From assembly GCA_019925105.1 (NCBI GenBank), contig JAHGAU010000037.1, positions 248,001-312,000 of the forward strand: 64,000 nt of DNA, in the 5' to 3' direction. Shown here piece after piece: positions 8,145 to 18,929 of this stretch. The translations under genes and the position numbers were made by a program. A model generated the notes under the pieces. It worked only from the letters and a program-made list of their open reading frames with translations, made no database searches and was not told where the DNA came from. The stretch is from Niebla homalea (Eukaryota > Ascomycota > Lecanoromycetes > Lecanorales > Ramalinaceae). Each line of letters opens with the position of its first letter. The first letter of the stretch is position 1.

Positions 8145-10902
8145 TTACCTTTCTAAGAACAACACCTTCGGCCAATCTGACTCCCGTGTCAGTTGCTTCT
8201 CTGCCATGACGATGTTCAAGTCCATTGGGCCTGGACGAAGGCTACTGCTTTTTTTCTCCGTTCGCCCAATATTAAGAGCGTCACTCGTTGATCGCTCTTC
8301 TATGTGCTCGTACCATTCGTACAGAGGAGAAGATTTCTTTAGCGCCTGCACCATCATGACTTCTACGGAGCACCAGGCTCGCTGGTAGTATGTATCGTCA
8401 ACTAGACTGATCAATACATTACACTGGGCCAGGATTATGGGAAGGGCGGATACCCCTTGCATTGGGTCTTCTTGATCGACGCAGGCGTAATCCTATAATG
8501 AAGCGTCAGAAAGCTAAATTAAGGGGAAACGGATACTTGACTCACCACCCAAAGACTGAAACTTTCACGATTCACTTGAGGGTGGAGTCGGAGATACTCC
8601 TCTGATGCCACGACCATGCGCTTGTATTGGGTGTTGTTAGCGTCGTCCGCGGTATGTGCCTCCGGTTCCTTGTTGATCCATCTATACGAAAAGAATACTA
8701 TGACTTCTGAACTTTCACTTTGACCATAGTTGCTATCATCTTTAGATATATATGGCTGCGTTAAGCTATCGCTCGATCTTGGAAGCCTGCCAAAGCGCAA
8801 GAAATCGCCATATCGAATAAACCTTAACCTATCAAGCGTTAAGCTCTTGTCCTGGTCGGCAGCAAGAGCTTCTGCATATTTAGTCCTCAGGCTCTCAAGG
8901 CCTTGCCCATTGCCGGTTCGCATGAGCAGAGGTCGCAGCTTCTCTTGGAACAACTCACGATAGTGCTTTCGTAGTATCGAATTAGACTGCAGCTCTAAGA
9001 CGTCTTCGCTTTGAATCTTCTGGCGCAAAGCCTGCAGCATAAGCGTTTGAGTCGCATCATCACCACTGAAGACCGCATAATCCAGTGCGGAGAAACCGTA
9101 TTCATCGGCAAGGTTCAAGTCCACCCCGGCTTCGACTAGCTCTCGTAAGTATTGGAGATGTTCCTTTGAGGGCGCTTTGCACAATGCCATCATAGGAGTG
9201 CACGTTTGCGGAATATTGAACTGCGCGAGTGCTTGATCGTGTCGCCCGTCTGACAGTAGGGTGCGTCCGTAGAAGAATCGCGATAACGCAGAAGCTGTTG
9301 AATCCTTGGAGCAGTTCGCCACTTCAAGTGCTTCCGAGGCTGCTTTTACTGCCTCTTCTGTATTGTCACCTGCAGCGTAGCAGAGTGAGAGTCGGGTTAA
9401 ACCAATGCATTCCCCCACTATGGCTTGCTCCACCAGCTGATCTTTTGCCGCCTTGCTTGTACCTTGATTACCGGAATTTGATTTCATATTGCGTGCAATT
9501 TGGACACGCTGTGTCAGCTGTTGGATGGCCTGAGCTAACAGCGTAGCATCATCGTTCTCCTGAGAAAGTTGGTAATTGGTCATCCCTAGATTACCAATAG
9601 AGCGACACATGGCAGACTCGTTATTGCAATCCTGCGCCAATCCAAATTGTGTCTTAAATTCGTGCTTAGCTTCTTTGAGGCGGTTCATGTGACGATAGAC
9701 CACGCCCAGCTCGCCTCTAAACTCGACACTCTGCTCACTGTGTCCAAGCTCATCGAGCGCCAATCGTAGCTGGGTAGCAGCTTCCTCGTACCTTCCAAAT
9801 CGCCTCTTAGTATTCCCGAGTGCGCCAAGAGCCAAGTGCTTATAGTAAGCGAGATTGGGGAAGTCTTTATCCGATTCGCATATATGGAGAGCATTATTGA
9901 AAAACCGTAACGCATCTTCCCATTCAGCGCGCCGAGCATGTGCTTGTCCTTGCTCGAGGTTGAACTCCCAAGATCGAACAACATCAACCATCTTGGCGAG
10001 AGGTCCTGCTTCAGCGCCGGCAGGGTCACGAAGCTGGACAAAGTGTTCAGCGTCCTTTGGTCCCAGGACCGGTGCATTCTTAACAAATCCTCGGTGAGAG
10101 TCAAAGAAGAAAAGGGTAGCATGGAAGGCGCTGGGTAGGACATCCGTTCTATGAAATGCTGCCGCAGGGACGGAGTAGGTTGAGTTGCGCCCCGCGTGCG
10201 TACTCCCGGCCAGTGTCGCACAAGCTAATGTCTTTGTGTTTGTTACGACAGATGAGGTTTGGCTGATCTTGTAATTTTTGTCGAGGGTCTTGCCGTTGTT
10301 CCACATGGGTGTATACTCGGCGTGAGTGGCTGCGACTGACGACACGCCGCTTTGGACTTTGTATGAGTGGTCCATTGAATCACCAGCGAGTACCCAGCTG
10401 CGGGCGAACGACTGATGAGAGTGGATCGCCAGGTCAGGATTACCTCGCTGGCCGTCTGGGAGCCAAACATGGAGACGGAACAATTCATCGATATTACCTT
10501 CCTCAATCAGGGAGCAGAGCGGCACAGCTAGGAATCCTTGCGCGCTGCGTGACACTCTACAAAGCAATAAGGGGCTAGTGAGTGCGTCTTGGACCAGGCT
10601 CCACACGAGCGCAAGATCAGTCTCGTCAATGGTGAGTAGATCATTTGTACACGTCTGCCTGCTAAGAAACCGACGCCAAGGGCTAAGCTCGCGAGTTGCT
10701 TCGAGAGCTCGTCTTCGGCAAAGGTTGGTAGAAGTGCATCACACCAATTTTGAAGGTACATGCTAGAAGTCGAGCCGTTACTACACGATTGTATTGACTG
10801 GAGAACTGGCCTCATATCCTCTTTGGATGTTTCTGTAGCCGCAGCGACTCCGTCAACTACTCGCAAGACTGCTGACCGCGATATCCCAACGGTGTCGGCC
10901 AT
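8145..10902 (-). CDS. TPR-ankyrin protein with C-terminal TIR-like domain (fungal NLR-like architecture), slightly damaged
   Basis: The start is ATG at 10902 (N-terminus MADTVGISRS). The frame is open to about 10650, then continues one frame over (10606-8546 and upstream), so a 1-2 nt indel lies at ~10640-10660. The stretch between the two coding frames is too short for a normal intron. The long part (695 codons) contains TPR-like helices at roughly residues 215-460 (E-Q-G-Q-A-H-A-R-R-A-E-W-E-D-A, R-F-G-R-Y-E-E-A), an ankyrin-like unit near 480-520 (L-V-E-A-G-V-D-L-N-L-A-D-E-Y-G-F-S-A-L-D-Y) and the TIR-like start V-I-V-F-F-S-Y-R-W near 630. A 53-bp intron (8493-8545; GTGAGT...TATAG, phase 0) joins ...F-S-L-W-V to D-Y-A-C-V-D-Q-E-D-P. 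The C-terminal exon continues A-Q-C-N-V-L-I-S-L-V-D-D ... W-C-S-V-E-V-M and ends at TAA 8145-8147. Ligand and effector activity are unknown; a role in self/non-self or stress sensing is inference. Surrounding DNA is RIP-mutated, but this gene is not. Confidence 0.75.
8493..8545 (-). other. 53-bp spliceosomal intron in the TIR-like domain exon pair
   Basis: On the minus strand it starts GTGAGT and ends TTATAG. Removing it keeps phase and joins the aromatic W-V strand to D-Y-A-C-V-D-Q, giving continuous TIR-like sequence. Its length is typical of filamentous ascomycete introns. A branch-point-like CTGAC (TTTCTGACGC) lies about 15 nt before the acceptor. Confidence 0.75.
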
Positions 10903-11120
10903 CTCGATATCTCGGAACTTTTTGAAGGATCGGTCGTGAATAGATTGTCACTTTCTGTCAAGGACGTATCCAATCTCAATGGATCAATATCATCTATTGA
11001 TGGCACAGCCTACCATTTGTAGAGGCCGAGACGCGGCAGAACGTCGGGACTGCTTTTAGCGTATTCATTTTCGATGTCGTTTCCTTGGCATTTGCGACTC
11101 CACCTCGACCCCGCAAAATT
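10903..11120 (-). promoter_or_regulatory. upstream region of the TPR/ankyrin/TIR-like gene
   Basis: About 220 bp of GC-balanced unique DNA lie between the ATG and the abrupt switch to AT-rich repeat sequence at ~11120. I see no clear TATA or CCAAT element. The promoter must be short or extend into RIP-mutated DNA. Confidence 0.35.
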
Positions 11121-12022
11121 TTTGGGTAAATTAATGAATCCTTAACATTTTTGATTAAATAATTATTAATAAATCTTTATTGTTGAAGTTCTTATATAGT
11201 ATATTAATAGTAAATTTAATGTTAAAGTTAACGTATAAGTCTTAGATATTTTTAACCTTTAATTCCTTCTTATTATAACTTTTCCCTTCGATTTAGAAGT
11301 TTAATTTACGGATAATAAGTTCCTTCGGAATTATTAGAAACTTAAAATTATTATTAAACGCGTTAATTACTTAACTTATATAACTTAAAAATAAGAATAA
11401 AACTTATAGGTATATAAATATATTAATCCACTTTATTTTATAAAGGCTGGCCGTTTACGCCATATCTATATAACCTTAAAAAAGAGTTTAATATAGTATT
11501 TATAAGCTTTTCTTTAAAAGTTTTAAGATAAATTAATAAAGTTCCTTAATAAAGAATAAAGTATAAAAATGTTATAACTGATAATAAGCCGGATATTAAA
11601 AGAGGTAAATATAAGCTAAAAGTAAAAATAAAGGATAAACCCTTAAAGTTAAACTTTAAGGGATAAATAATAAATAAAGATATTAAATTTTACCGTAAAG
11701 TAATTCATTTTTATAAATGAATCGTTTTTTAAGATAATAAGTCACTAATAATCTATGGATACGGCCTTATTAATCATTTAGCTCGATTCTAAAATAATAT
11801 GGACTATAATAATAATTAATCTGTATTTTCTGCATATATTATAAATAAATATTTACCTTATATTAACGTACGTAAAGGCTATTATAACCTTAAGGCCTTT
11901 TTAAAGTGGCTTAAAAATAAGCTTTTACCTTATTATAATTAATTCTTAAGTCTTAATAACGTTATTGACTTTCATAACGTTAATATATACTATAGTTTAA
12001 TAATAGAAAAAACGATTTAAGC
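11121..12022 (+). pseudogene. Tc1/mariner-like DDE transposase ghost
   Basis: Around 11865-12020 the plus strand has a nearly open stretch: L-K-A-F-L-K-W-L-K-N-K-L-L-P-Y-Y-N, then N-N-V-I-D-F-H-N-V-N-I-Y-Y-S. This resembles the second catalytic Asp region of fungal mariner-type DDE transposases (V-x-V-M-D-N-x-x-I-H-H-S). Upstream sequence is AT-rich and not resolved. The ghost stops abruptly at 12022, where the Crypton-like tail begins, so the element was probably interrupted. The terminal repeats were not found. Confidence 0.45.
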
Positions 12023-12660
12023 ACTAATTTGCTCGATCCCTGCTACGTGTATATGTGGATACGTGGTGTTTTTGGTATTTATAGTGTTTTGATTGGCCCG
12101 TCTTAGGACCTAAGCTATAAAGACCTCGCCGTTAAGGTCTTAAGGCACCTCGCCGTCAAGGTACCCCCCGCTATGGCCCGGCTATAGGGTAAAGCCAGGG
12201 CTAAGAACCCCCCCGTATAAGCTAAGAATTTAAAGCTATTTATATAAAGCTATATATATAAAAAAAGTAAGTAAATAGGTAACTTTAATAAAAGCCATTA
12301 TTTAAATAAATCCTTAAAAATAAAATAAAGAACTTAGGGATTTAAGTAAGCTAACTTATATAAATCCCTAACCTCCCCCGCACGGCCTTTAAAGAGCTAT
12401 TTAATTAATAAATAGTTATTCTATATATCCGGTAAATTAATTAATAATTAAATTATACCTTTTAATTTACTTAATCCTTACTACGTATATATATAGATAC
12501 GTAATATTTTTAATATTTATGATATTTTAATTAACCTATCTTAAGACTTAAACTATAAAGATTTCATTATTAAAGTCTTAAGGTATTTCGCCGTTAAAGT
12601 ACCCTCCGCTATAACCCGGTTATAAGATAAAGTTAAGGTTAAAAACCCTTAAAGTTAAAA
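12023..12660. repeat. Crypton tail: ~190-bp direct repeats with internal hairpin motif
   Basis: Units at about 12036-12240 and 12478-12660 align throughout (ACGTGTATATGTGGATACGT ... CCCGGCTATAGGGTAAAGCC). The first is almost unmutated; the second carries dense RIP. Inside each unit the motif ACCTCGCCGTTAAGGT occurs twice about 25 bp apart and is an imperfect inverted repeat (ACCT...AGGT), a plausible protein-binding site. Confidence 0.65.
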
Positions 12661-13560
12661 TATAAGTCATAAAGAAATAATTTAAATAAATATTAATTAA
12701 CTTATTCAGCCGTAAATAAGTTAATAACGTTATAATACCGTAAGGATAATATTATTAATTAAGTTAATACAAAGTTAATATACGTTTAACTTTTATTTAT
12801 TGAATTTTTTAATAAGCTTTATATTTAATTTGATTTTTTATATATCCGTAATTATACTTTAACGGAAGGAATAATTAAAATAATTATTACGGATACTATA
12901 TTATATAAGCCGCTTATATGATATATTAATAATAAAATCCTATATAAAAGGCTTTAAGGCGAGAAAGAAAAACGGGGCTTATAGTAAAGCCGTTACTTAA
13001 AGTATAAATCCTTTAAAGAATATATAAAGTAAGCTTTACCGGAGATTATTATAATTTTAAAAATAATTCTTTCCCGGAAAATATCCTTTTTTAATATTAA
13101 GATATAAAGCTTTATATAACCGTTTTTAAACTTTATATATAATCGGATTATATAGTATTTCTTAAAGTCCGGTTTAAAGTTAATTTTATTATAGGTAAAC
13201 TCCCTTACCCGTAAAAAACCCGTATAAATAAAATAAAAAACGGCCTGTATAATAAAATTAAATTCGGTAATAATATTAAAGTTACATATAAGCTTAATAA
13301 GGATATCGTTAATAATAAGAAGCCGTTCTTTTTATATATATTTACCTTATAGTTTCTTTATACTGCGTATAAAACGTTAAAGTACCGGGTATTAAAAAAC
13401 CTTAAGGTTTTTAACGTTTTAATTGATATATACCGATTTAACGGCGGTAAAATAGCCTTTAACAATCTTATAAAGTAGCTTTCTAGTATTAATAAAATAT
13501 ATATATTATTTAATAAGTGTAAAAAGTGAAACAAGAATAGCCGGGTAAACCCTATATATA
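12023..13560 (-). mobile_element. Crypton-like tyrosine recombinase element, copy 1
   Basis: On the minus strand, 13560 to ~12780 reads through stops as a tyrosine recombinase. The N-terminal helical part contains A-V-K-S-V-Y-I-N; then come R-L-L-L-I, and the catalytic box with the first Arg as G-F-L-R-V-R-E-F-T-Y (consensus F-L-R-x-G-E-F). A weaker box C follows in 12861-12900 (N-Y-F-N-Y-S in place of G-H-S-F-R-R). This matches the Crypton/DIRS-type YR pattern known in fungi; no RT is attached, which favours Crypton. Downstream lies a tail (12023-12660) with two ~190-bp direct repeats. Copy 2 at 32209-33548 shares the same right-hand-tail boundary. RIP has destroyed the frame. Confidence 0.6.
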
Positions 13561-14264
13561 ACGTATTACTTGAAATACGAATTACTCCAACCTCGTATTT
13601 AAAATAAGGTTAAAACGTAAATATTATGCCGTTTATAAATTAATTTAAGTTACGTTTTACCCGTTTTTAATACATTTATAATCCGGTGTAATTACGATAT
13701 ACGTAAATATATAAGCTAAAATAATTCATTAATGATTTTCTCCTATTTAAATCTCGAAAATCCAATTAATTATCTAATTATTTTTAATAAAAATCTATTC
13801 CATAATATATTCAATATCGGCCGGAAATAAAATAAAAGTTAATTAATAAATAATACTTATAGTTTGGCCTTATACGGATGAATTCTTAATATCGTAAATA
13901 ACCTCCGTATTATTTAAGTAAATTATTATTAGGTTCCTTATTAATATAATACGTTACCGCCGTAAAGCCTTAAATACAGCCGTTATCTTAAGGACGTTTA
14001 TATAAGCCCTTTTTAATTGAGGAAATAATTTATAAATAAAGGTAAATTCCGGGGTAAATATATCCCTAATATCTTTAAGTAAATAGCCACTTATACCGTA
14101 AATAAATAACGCGTTAGTATAAAGGTGATACCATAACCGGCTTATTAAGAGCAGTTTTAGGTATAAAATATTATAATTGCTTAATAGCCTTTACCATTAA
14201 AAGAAGTCCTCATAGATTTCGTTATTTATATAAATCTAATAACGATTAACCTTTATAAGTTTAT
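13561..14264. other. AT-rich unassigned sequence
   Basis: RIP-type AT-rich sequence between the recombinase ghost and the LINE tail. It may be the upstream part of the Crypton-like element or its target. I see no motif, ORF or repeat. Confidence 0.4.
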
Positions 14265-15757
14265 TATTGATTGATTGATTGATTTATACTACGGGTCTAG
14301 TTAAGTTAATTCCGGCGTTCCTTAATACGTGGCCTTTTAACCTTATTAATAACCGCAAAAACCTAATACTTATAACGTTAAAGTAAAAACCGGCGTTTAC
14401 CAGGCTTTTACCCTTTATCCCTTAAGGTAAAGGATATTAACGGCCGTTTAAAGAATAATAATCCATTTATATACTTCTTATATTTTAACTCCCTTAAGAA
14501 AATCCATAATATTATGACCGTATCCTTATAAAGGTTATTTTTAAGCTTATTATTTTTCCGCTTTTTTATATATTTATATTACCTTAACCTTATATAATAC
14601 CTTTAAATATCCTTATTAATACTTACGTACTTAATATATATCCCTTTTATATTATTATCGCCGTTAACTTTTTTAAGGATTTTTAATAAACGTTTATTAT
14701 TATATCCTTACGGCTATAGAAAATGCTTTCCGGTTTATATAATTAATATAACCAGTTTTTATTCCTCTTTTTCTTCCTTAATTAATAATAGGTTTTCTTT
14801 ATAAAGTTTTTAATAACCTTATTTATCTTTATAATAAAGTTAAATTATAATAATAATCTGGTAAATATTATAAACTTAATAGTTACCCGGATATTTTACT
14901 TTATAGATAATATTTAATAATAATTATAAGTATTAACTTTTATAATAAATCTTAATTTAACCTTTATAAATAAAAGATAAAAAATAAGGACGTATATAAC
15001 GTCCTACTTTTTTTATTTATATTTATATTTAACGTTTATTTAACCCCCGGTATATATAATAAATAAAAAATAAGTTAAACCGTTTTTATTTATCCGGAGT
15101 TAAATCGTTAATACATTATTACTTTTCCTTATAATATTATATTAACGGAGATATTTATTAATAATCTTTTTATCGTTAAAAACTAAATAATAATAACCTT
15201 AAAGTATAAAGTCCCTATATTTCCGTTAATATTTAATTTACTTTATTATAGCTTATAAGGTAATCGTTATAATTTTTATTCTTTAAATCCCTTTAATCTC
15301 GGTTTCTTTTATATTTAACGGGAGTTTATACCCGCTTAAGCTAATTTCCGGGATACCAATAAAATTAATTTCCTTTTTAACTTATTCTTATTTTATCTTA
15401 ATAAAAAGAAAAATAAATATTTTTAATTTATTGTTTTTAATTTAAGGCTTATTAAGATTTTAACGGATCCGCCCGTTTCTTATTATCGTAATTAAGTATA
15501 TATATTTTTTTAGTTTTACTCAAATAATTATTTAATTTAACAAGTTTTTAATCGGTAATATAAAGACCTTAAACTTTAACATTGGGATAAAGGTTACTTT
15601 ATAAATATTATTAACTATTCTTAAATACCGATTCTGGACTTTTTATAATATTTAAATAAACGTTTTCTTATATCTTAAAGTAGTTTTAAATATATATTAA
15701 ATAACCTTTTATATAATTTGATTAACGCTTATTTCTTTAAAAAAATAGTTAAAATTA
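14265..15757 (-). mobile_element. 5'-truncated LINE, minus strand
   Basis: It starts at the left with (GATT)n and the shared LINE 3' end (CTACGGGTCTAGTTAAG...CCGGCGTTCC), and continues leftwards-to-rightwards through the ORF2 C-terminal third. Sequence near 15600 can be aligned with copy 3 near 46850. It ends abruptly at the 175-bp LTR at 15758. RIP is moderate to heavy. Confidence 0.75.
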
Positions 15758-15932
15758 TATTAAAAACTTAGTAAAAATAAGGGTGAATATAATTAAATTT
15801 CAACTATAAAGAGAAATCTATAGTACAATATATATATATATAAGTATACGGAGGGTATACGCTAGGCTCGATTGGGCCTAGTGTATTCACTGGGCTCTTA
15901 ACTATCAGCATCGCAGTCCTCATACCGTAACA
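15758..15932. repeat. Solo 175-bp gypsy-type LTR
   Basis: It aligns over its full length with the LTR at 35571-35745 (also 175 bp). Shared blocks are AAGGGTGAATAT, TTCAACTAT.AAGAGAAATC and GTATACGGAGGG.ATACGC. The right half is nearly RIP-free, including TCGATTGGGCCTAGTGTATT. Internal sequence is lacking, so it is a solo or stranded LTR. I found no target-site duplication. Confidence 0.65.
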
Positions 15933-16297
15933 ATATCTTATTGAGCCTTTTCCGTTTATTTTTTATAATCGGCGGTATTATAAAGTTTATCTTTAAGTAT
16001 TATTATTATTATAGCTGATATAATATAGTAAGTAATTTATATTTGAATTTAATAAATAAATCAATTATCTGGAGACCTCTTAATATATAGTTATAATTAC
16101 GTTAAGCTTATAACTTAATATAATAAGTATATAACGTATTTATTGATTTAATTATTTAAATATATATAGGAAGAGCAAAGCTATTTCCAAAGGATACCCG
16201 GCCGTTCTGAGAAGTACGGCCAGGTGCTTTAATTTACATAACACTTCTGAGTCAACACGTGCATACACTGGACAACACCATGACGAGTCATCAACAC
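15933..16297 (-). mobile_element. copia fragment: gag start plus 5' LTR, minus strand
   Basis: 16080-16297 matches the copia LTRs at 4976-5193 and 5313-5500 and is the best preserved (GGCCGTTCTGAGAAGTACGG region intact). To its left, 15933-16075 matches the gag start of the same family. The LTR ends at CACTCC (16297), where unique island DNA begins. The rest of the element is missing, cut off by the solo LTR and LINE. Confidence 0.7.
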
Positions 16298-17472
16298 TCC
16301 AATATGACATTGGATCCCGAAGATAAACAACACAGAGGACTCAGGACGGCGGAATACAGGGAAGGCCGCAATGAAGTAAAGGGACGAGTGGTAGGCGAAT
16401 ACAGACGTGCAATAGAAGACAGCGTCCTGTGCATTATGACTTTAGTCCACGGCGCAGATGAGGGTCTGCTATGCAACCGTGGCAGCGTTGGCGGCGGCTT
16501 CGACTGACGTGCTATCCACTTCTTCGAGGATGAGAAAGGGTCCGTTTATCACATTCAGCGCAGATGTTTATGATTGCCCTTGAGATCGTCCGCGGCGGTG
16601 ATTTGCTTTGAGTGATTTAAACCTCAGGCGCTGAAACGCAAATATATATCGAATGTTTAAGCAGGCAGATATTTATTCTATGGTAAAAACTCTAAGCATA
16701 AAACAGCCTTCGATAGAGGCTTATTATTTTCTGATGTAGGAGTTATGCTGACAAGCCGGAAACCCCTCCTATCCTGCGTAAGTCCAAAGCATTAAAGGTA
16801 TCGCTTTATTTAAGAGATATTAAAGAGAGGAGCATAAAGGGGAGAGGCATAGGACGAATGTGAGTCCCACTTAAGTAGGTCTCCAGACCGAACAGGTTAT
16901 AGCGGCTATAGGCAGATATTAAAATAGGATATGGACCTGTTGACGTCTAACGGTGGTTGTACCTATTCCTCTCGTAATAGCTTATGTGGGTTAAACCTTT
17001 TTAACCACACACAATATAATTACTCCATTGATTTTTCACCACTAGAATACAGCCTGGTATACCTGCTTTGCTTTTACGGGTCTATTAAAGGGCTTTTAAG
17101 ACTGGCTATTGCTCATTATCGGCTTAAGTAAACGCCAAGGATTCAATGCTCATGGATACGCTAGATATATAATACATGTACTGAAACATTACAGCACTGG
17201 TTTATCTCCTCTGATCTCTCCACCGTTCAGTTATTGGCACTTCTTTATCACCACTATTCATCATATCATCAACGGCTGTACTCAATATATAATTATCTAT
17301 CTTTTGCCGGAGTTCGGGAATCATGTACGACCAGATGAGGAAGCGTACATGGAGCAATTGAGCAATGTGTATGAACACGATGCTTTCATTGCTATAATGC
17401 TTAGGTTGCCCACTCAGTGATCCAGTATACCCAATTCGCACCGAGCAGAGATGCTAACGCCTTTTTAGATAC
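16298..17472. other. Unique non-RIP island DNA, no recognised gene
   Basis: Base composition is near balanced. Short frames exist on both strands (for example 16291-16476 minus, 17109-17420 plus, 17202-17441 minus), but they overlap each other, have no motif and one begins inside the LTR. No RNA gene was recognised. Confidence 0.4.
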
Positions 17473-18708
17473 TCAATAGCCATTCCTCAGTCTGCCCCCT
17501 GACCGTCCCAAATGCTTCGTCCCTAAATTTAAGGAAGGCTGTTCCCCTCCTTTTAAAGGACGCTTTTCCCGCCAACCTTGGCCACATAATATCCCCAAAT
17601 TGCACCTCGATGATGCTTCTCTAGAAGAGCTCGCGCGCAAGCTCGCGAAAGAGAAAGGGTTAACAGCGCTTAAGTCAAACTACGTCGCACGCCCGGTACT
17701 AGCAGGCGTCGCGTTGTCGGACGATGCAGAAAAAGTGCTGGAGATCGTGCCTACCTTCTACTAAGAGCATGGGGAAGCTCATGGACGAAGCCCACGTTCC
17801 CGCAGGCGAGGACGCCGATAAGCGCGGAGACGCCATCGAGCGCGAAGAAGAACAAGAGCTCCTTCAGCCTCTCAACCAGCATGATAGGCAAGTCCTGGGA
17901 GAGGAAAACGGACGGGCAGATGTTGGCGCTTACGCTTAGGAAGCCTGACACGCACGGGCTTACGAGCACGAATAAGCCCACCGATGCGACCGAGCCGAAG
18001 GGCAGCTACTTAACAGGGGGCAGGCGTATCCGCACGGATACCAACGAGTCCAACTGGTCCCAGGCGGACCAGGAGGCGTTTGCAGCCAGGCGCGCGATCA
18101 CGATGAAGTCGATACGCGTGAACGACAGCAGGAAGAGCATCGCAGACAAGGACTAAGTATACGCCAAGAGGCACAGCCACAGCACCGCGTCCGTCCACCT
18201 ACCTGAATGTCGTCCTCGGGCTCGGGGAGCCGAAGGCGGACAAGAAGCTGAAGCAAACGATAAACATGGACGTGGTCATGGCCGAGGAGGAGCGCGACTG
18301 GGAGTTCAAGCAGTGAGTCGTGGAGGGGGTCACCATACAGCTCTTGCCCGCCGGCGTAAACGAAGAAGGGCACCCGCGCGATCGGGGTCCACTTTGCGAG
18401 ATTCGGCTACCCCATGAAGACGTTCTGGCCCGTGTTCTGCAATCTGGTCAAAGCATGAAGTGGCTCATGGAGGACTCGCGACGACGACCAGGTACTACTG
18501 GATCAATGCGGCGTGTGGCGTGAGCAAAAACCTGGCGACGTTCGCGTATAAGACCGAGAACAAATCGATCGCGACCGTAAGCTCCTTCAACGACGCGATG
18601 GACGTGTTGGGGACCCGGTTGTCTGAGTGTATGGTCAGCTTCGCGCTGTCGGTCGCGTGCGACTTCCCAAGAAAGGGCGAGGGGTGATCCCCCACTCGCT
18701 TAAGTACT
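17473..18708 (+). pseudogene. 5' part of a frameshifted protein-coding locus, split by copia-A
   Basis: This is GC-rich and coding-like on the plus strand, but the frame hops every 100-250 bp. Segments run 17473-17764, 17724-17939, 17881-18156, about 18200-18430 (with an internal TGA at 18316), about 18383-18460 and 18460-18687. The lesions are mostly indels rather than RIP stops. Recognisable protein-like stretches include L-E-E-L-A-R-K-L-A-K-E, a Q-A-D-Q-E-A-F-A-A-R-R helix, F-A-R-F-G-Y-P-M-K-T-F-W and a C-terminal W-I-N-A-A-C-G-V. I do not recognise the family. The last frame continues past the copia-A insertion into 30158-30348. It could be a decayed host gene, cargo of a lost element or an old integrated virus-like gene; nothing seen decides between these. 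Confidence 0.5.
18704..18708. repeat. Target-site duplication GTACT (left) of copia-A
   Basis: GTACT precedes the 5' LTR and recurs exactly at 30153-30157 after the 3' LTR. Confidence 0.9.
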
Positions 18709-18929
18709 TGTCAGCCTGGGTGCAGTCATAGTGGTGGTGCTGCATGGAGTGTTACTGAGCCGTCATACGAGCGGTGCCAAGACACTATTATAGCACGTGT
18801 AGATATTATCACCTGGCCGTATATCTTATACCACCCGGGTATTTTATATAGATAACACTATACTTCTTAAAGAGATAAGAGGAAATATATATATATATTA
18901 TTTACTTTTATGCGTTTATATATTTAATA
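18709..18929 (+). repeat. copia-A 5' LTR
   Basis: It pairs with 29932-30152. The left 130 bp is close to ancestral and the right part is AT-converted. It is followed by TTATAAGCCCGGTAT, which recurs after the copia-B 5' LTR and is the likely primer-binding region. Confidence 0.85.

Noticed and set aside
7795..8175. 126-codon minus-strand ORF after the TIR-like gene
   Set aside because: It overlaps the gene's 3' end in another frame and has no recognisable motif. An extra exon is possible but unsupported.
16259..16507. 82-codon plus-strand ORF
   Set aside because: Its start lies inside a copia LTR, it has no motif, and another frame overlaps it on the minus strand.
17751..18373. Minus-strand frames opposite the split locus
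   Set aside because: These are by-products of the high GC content. The plus-strand frames have more protein-like composition and continue across copia-A.
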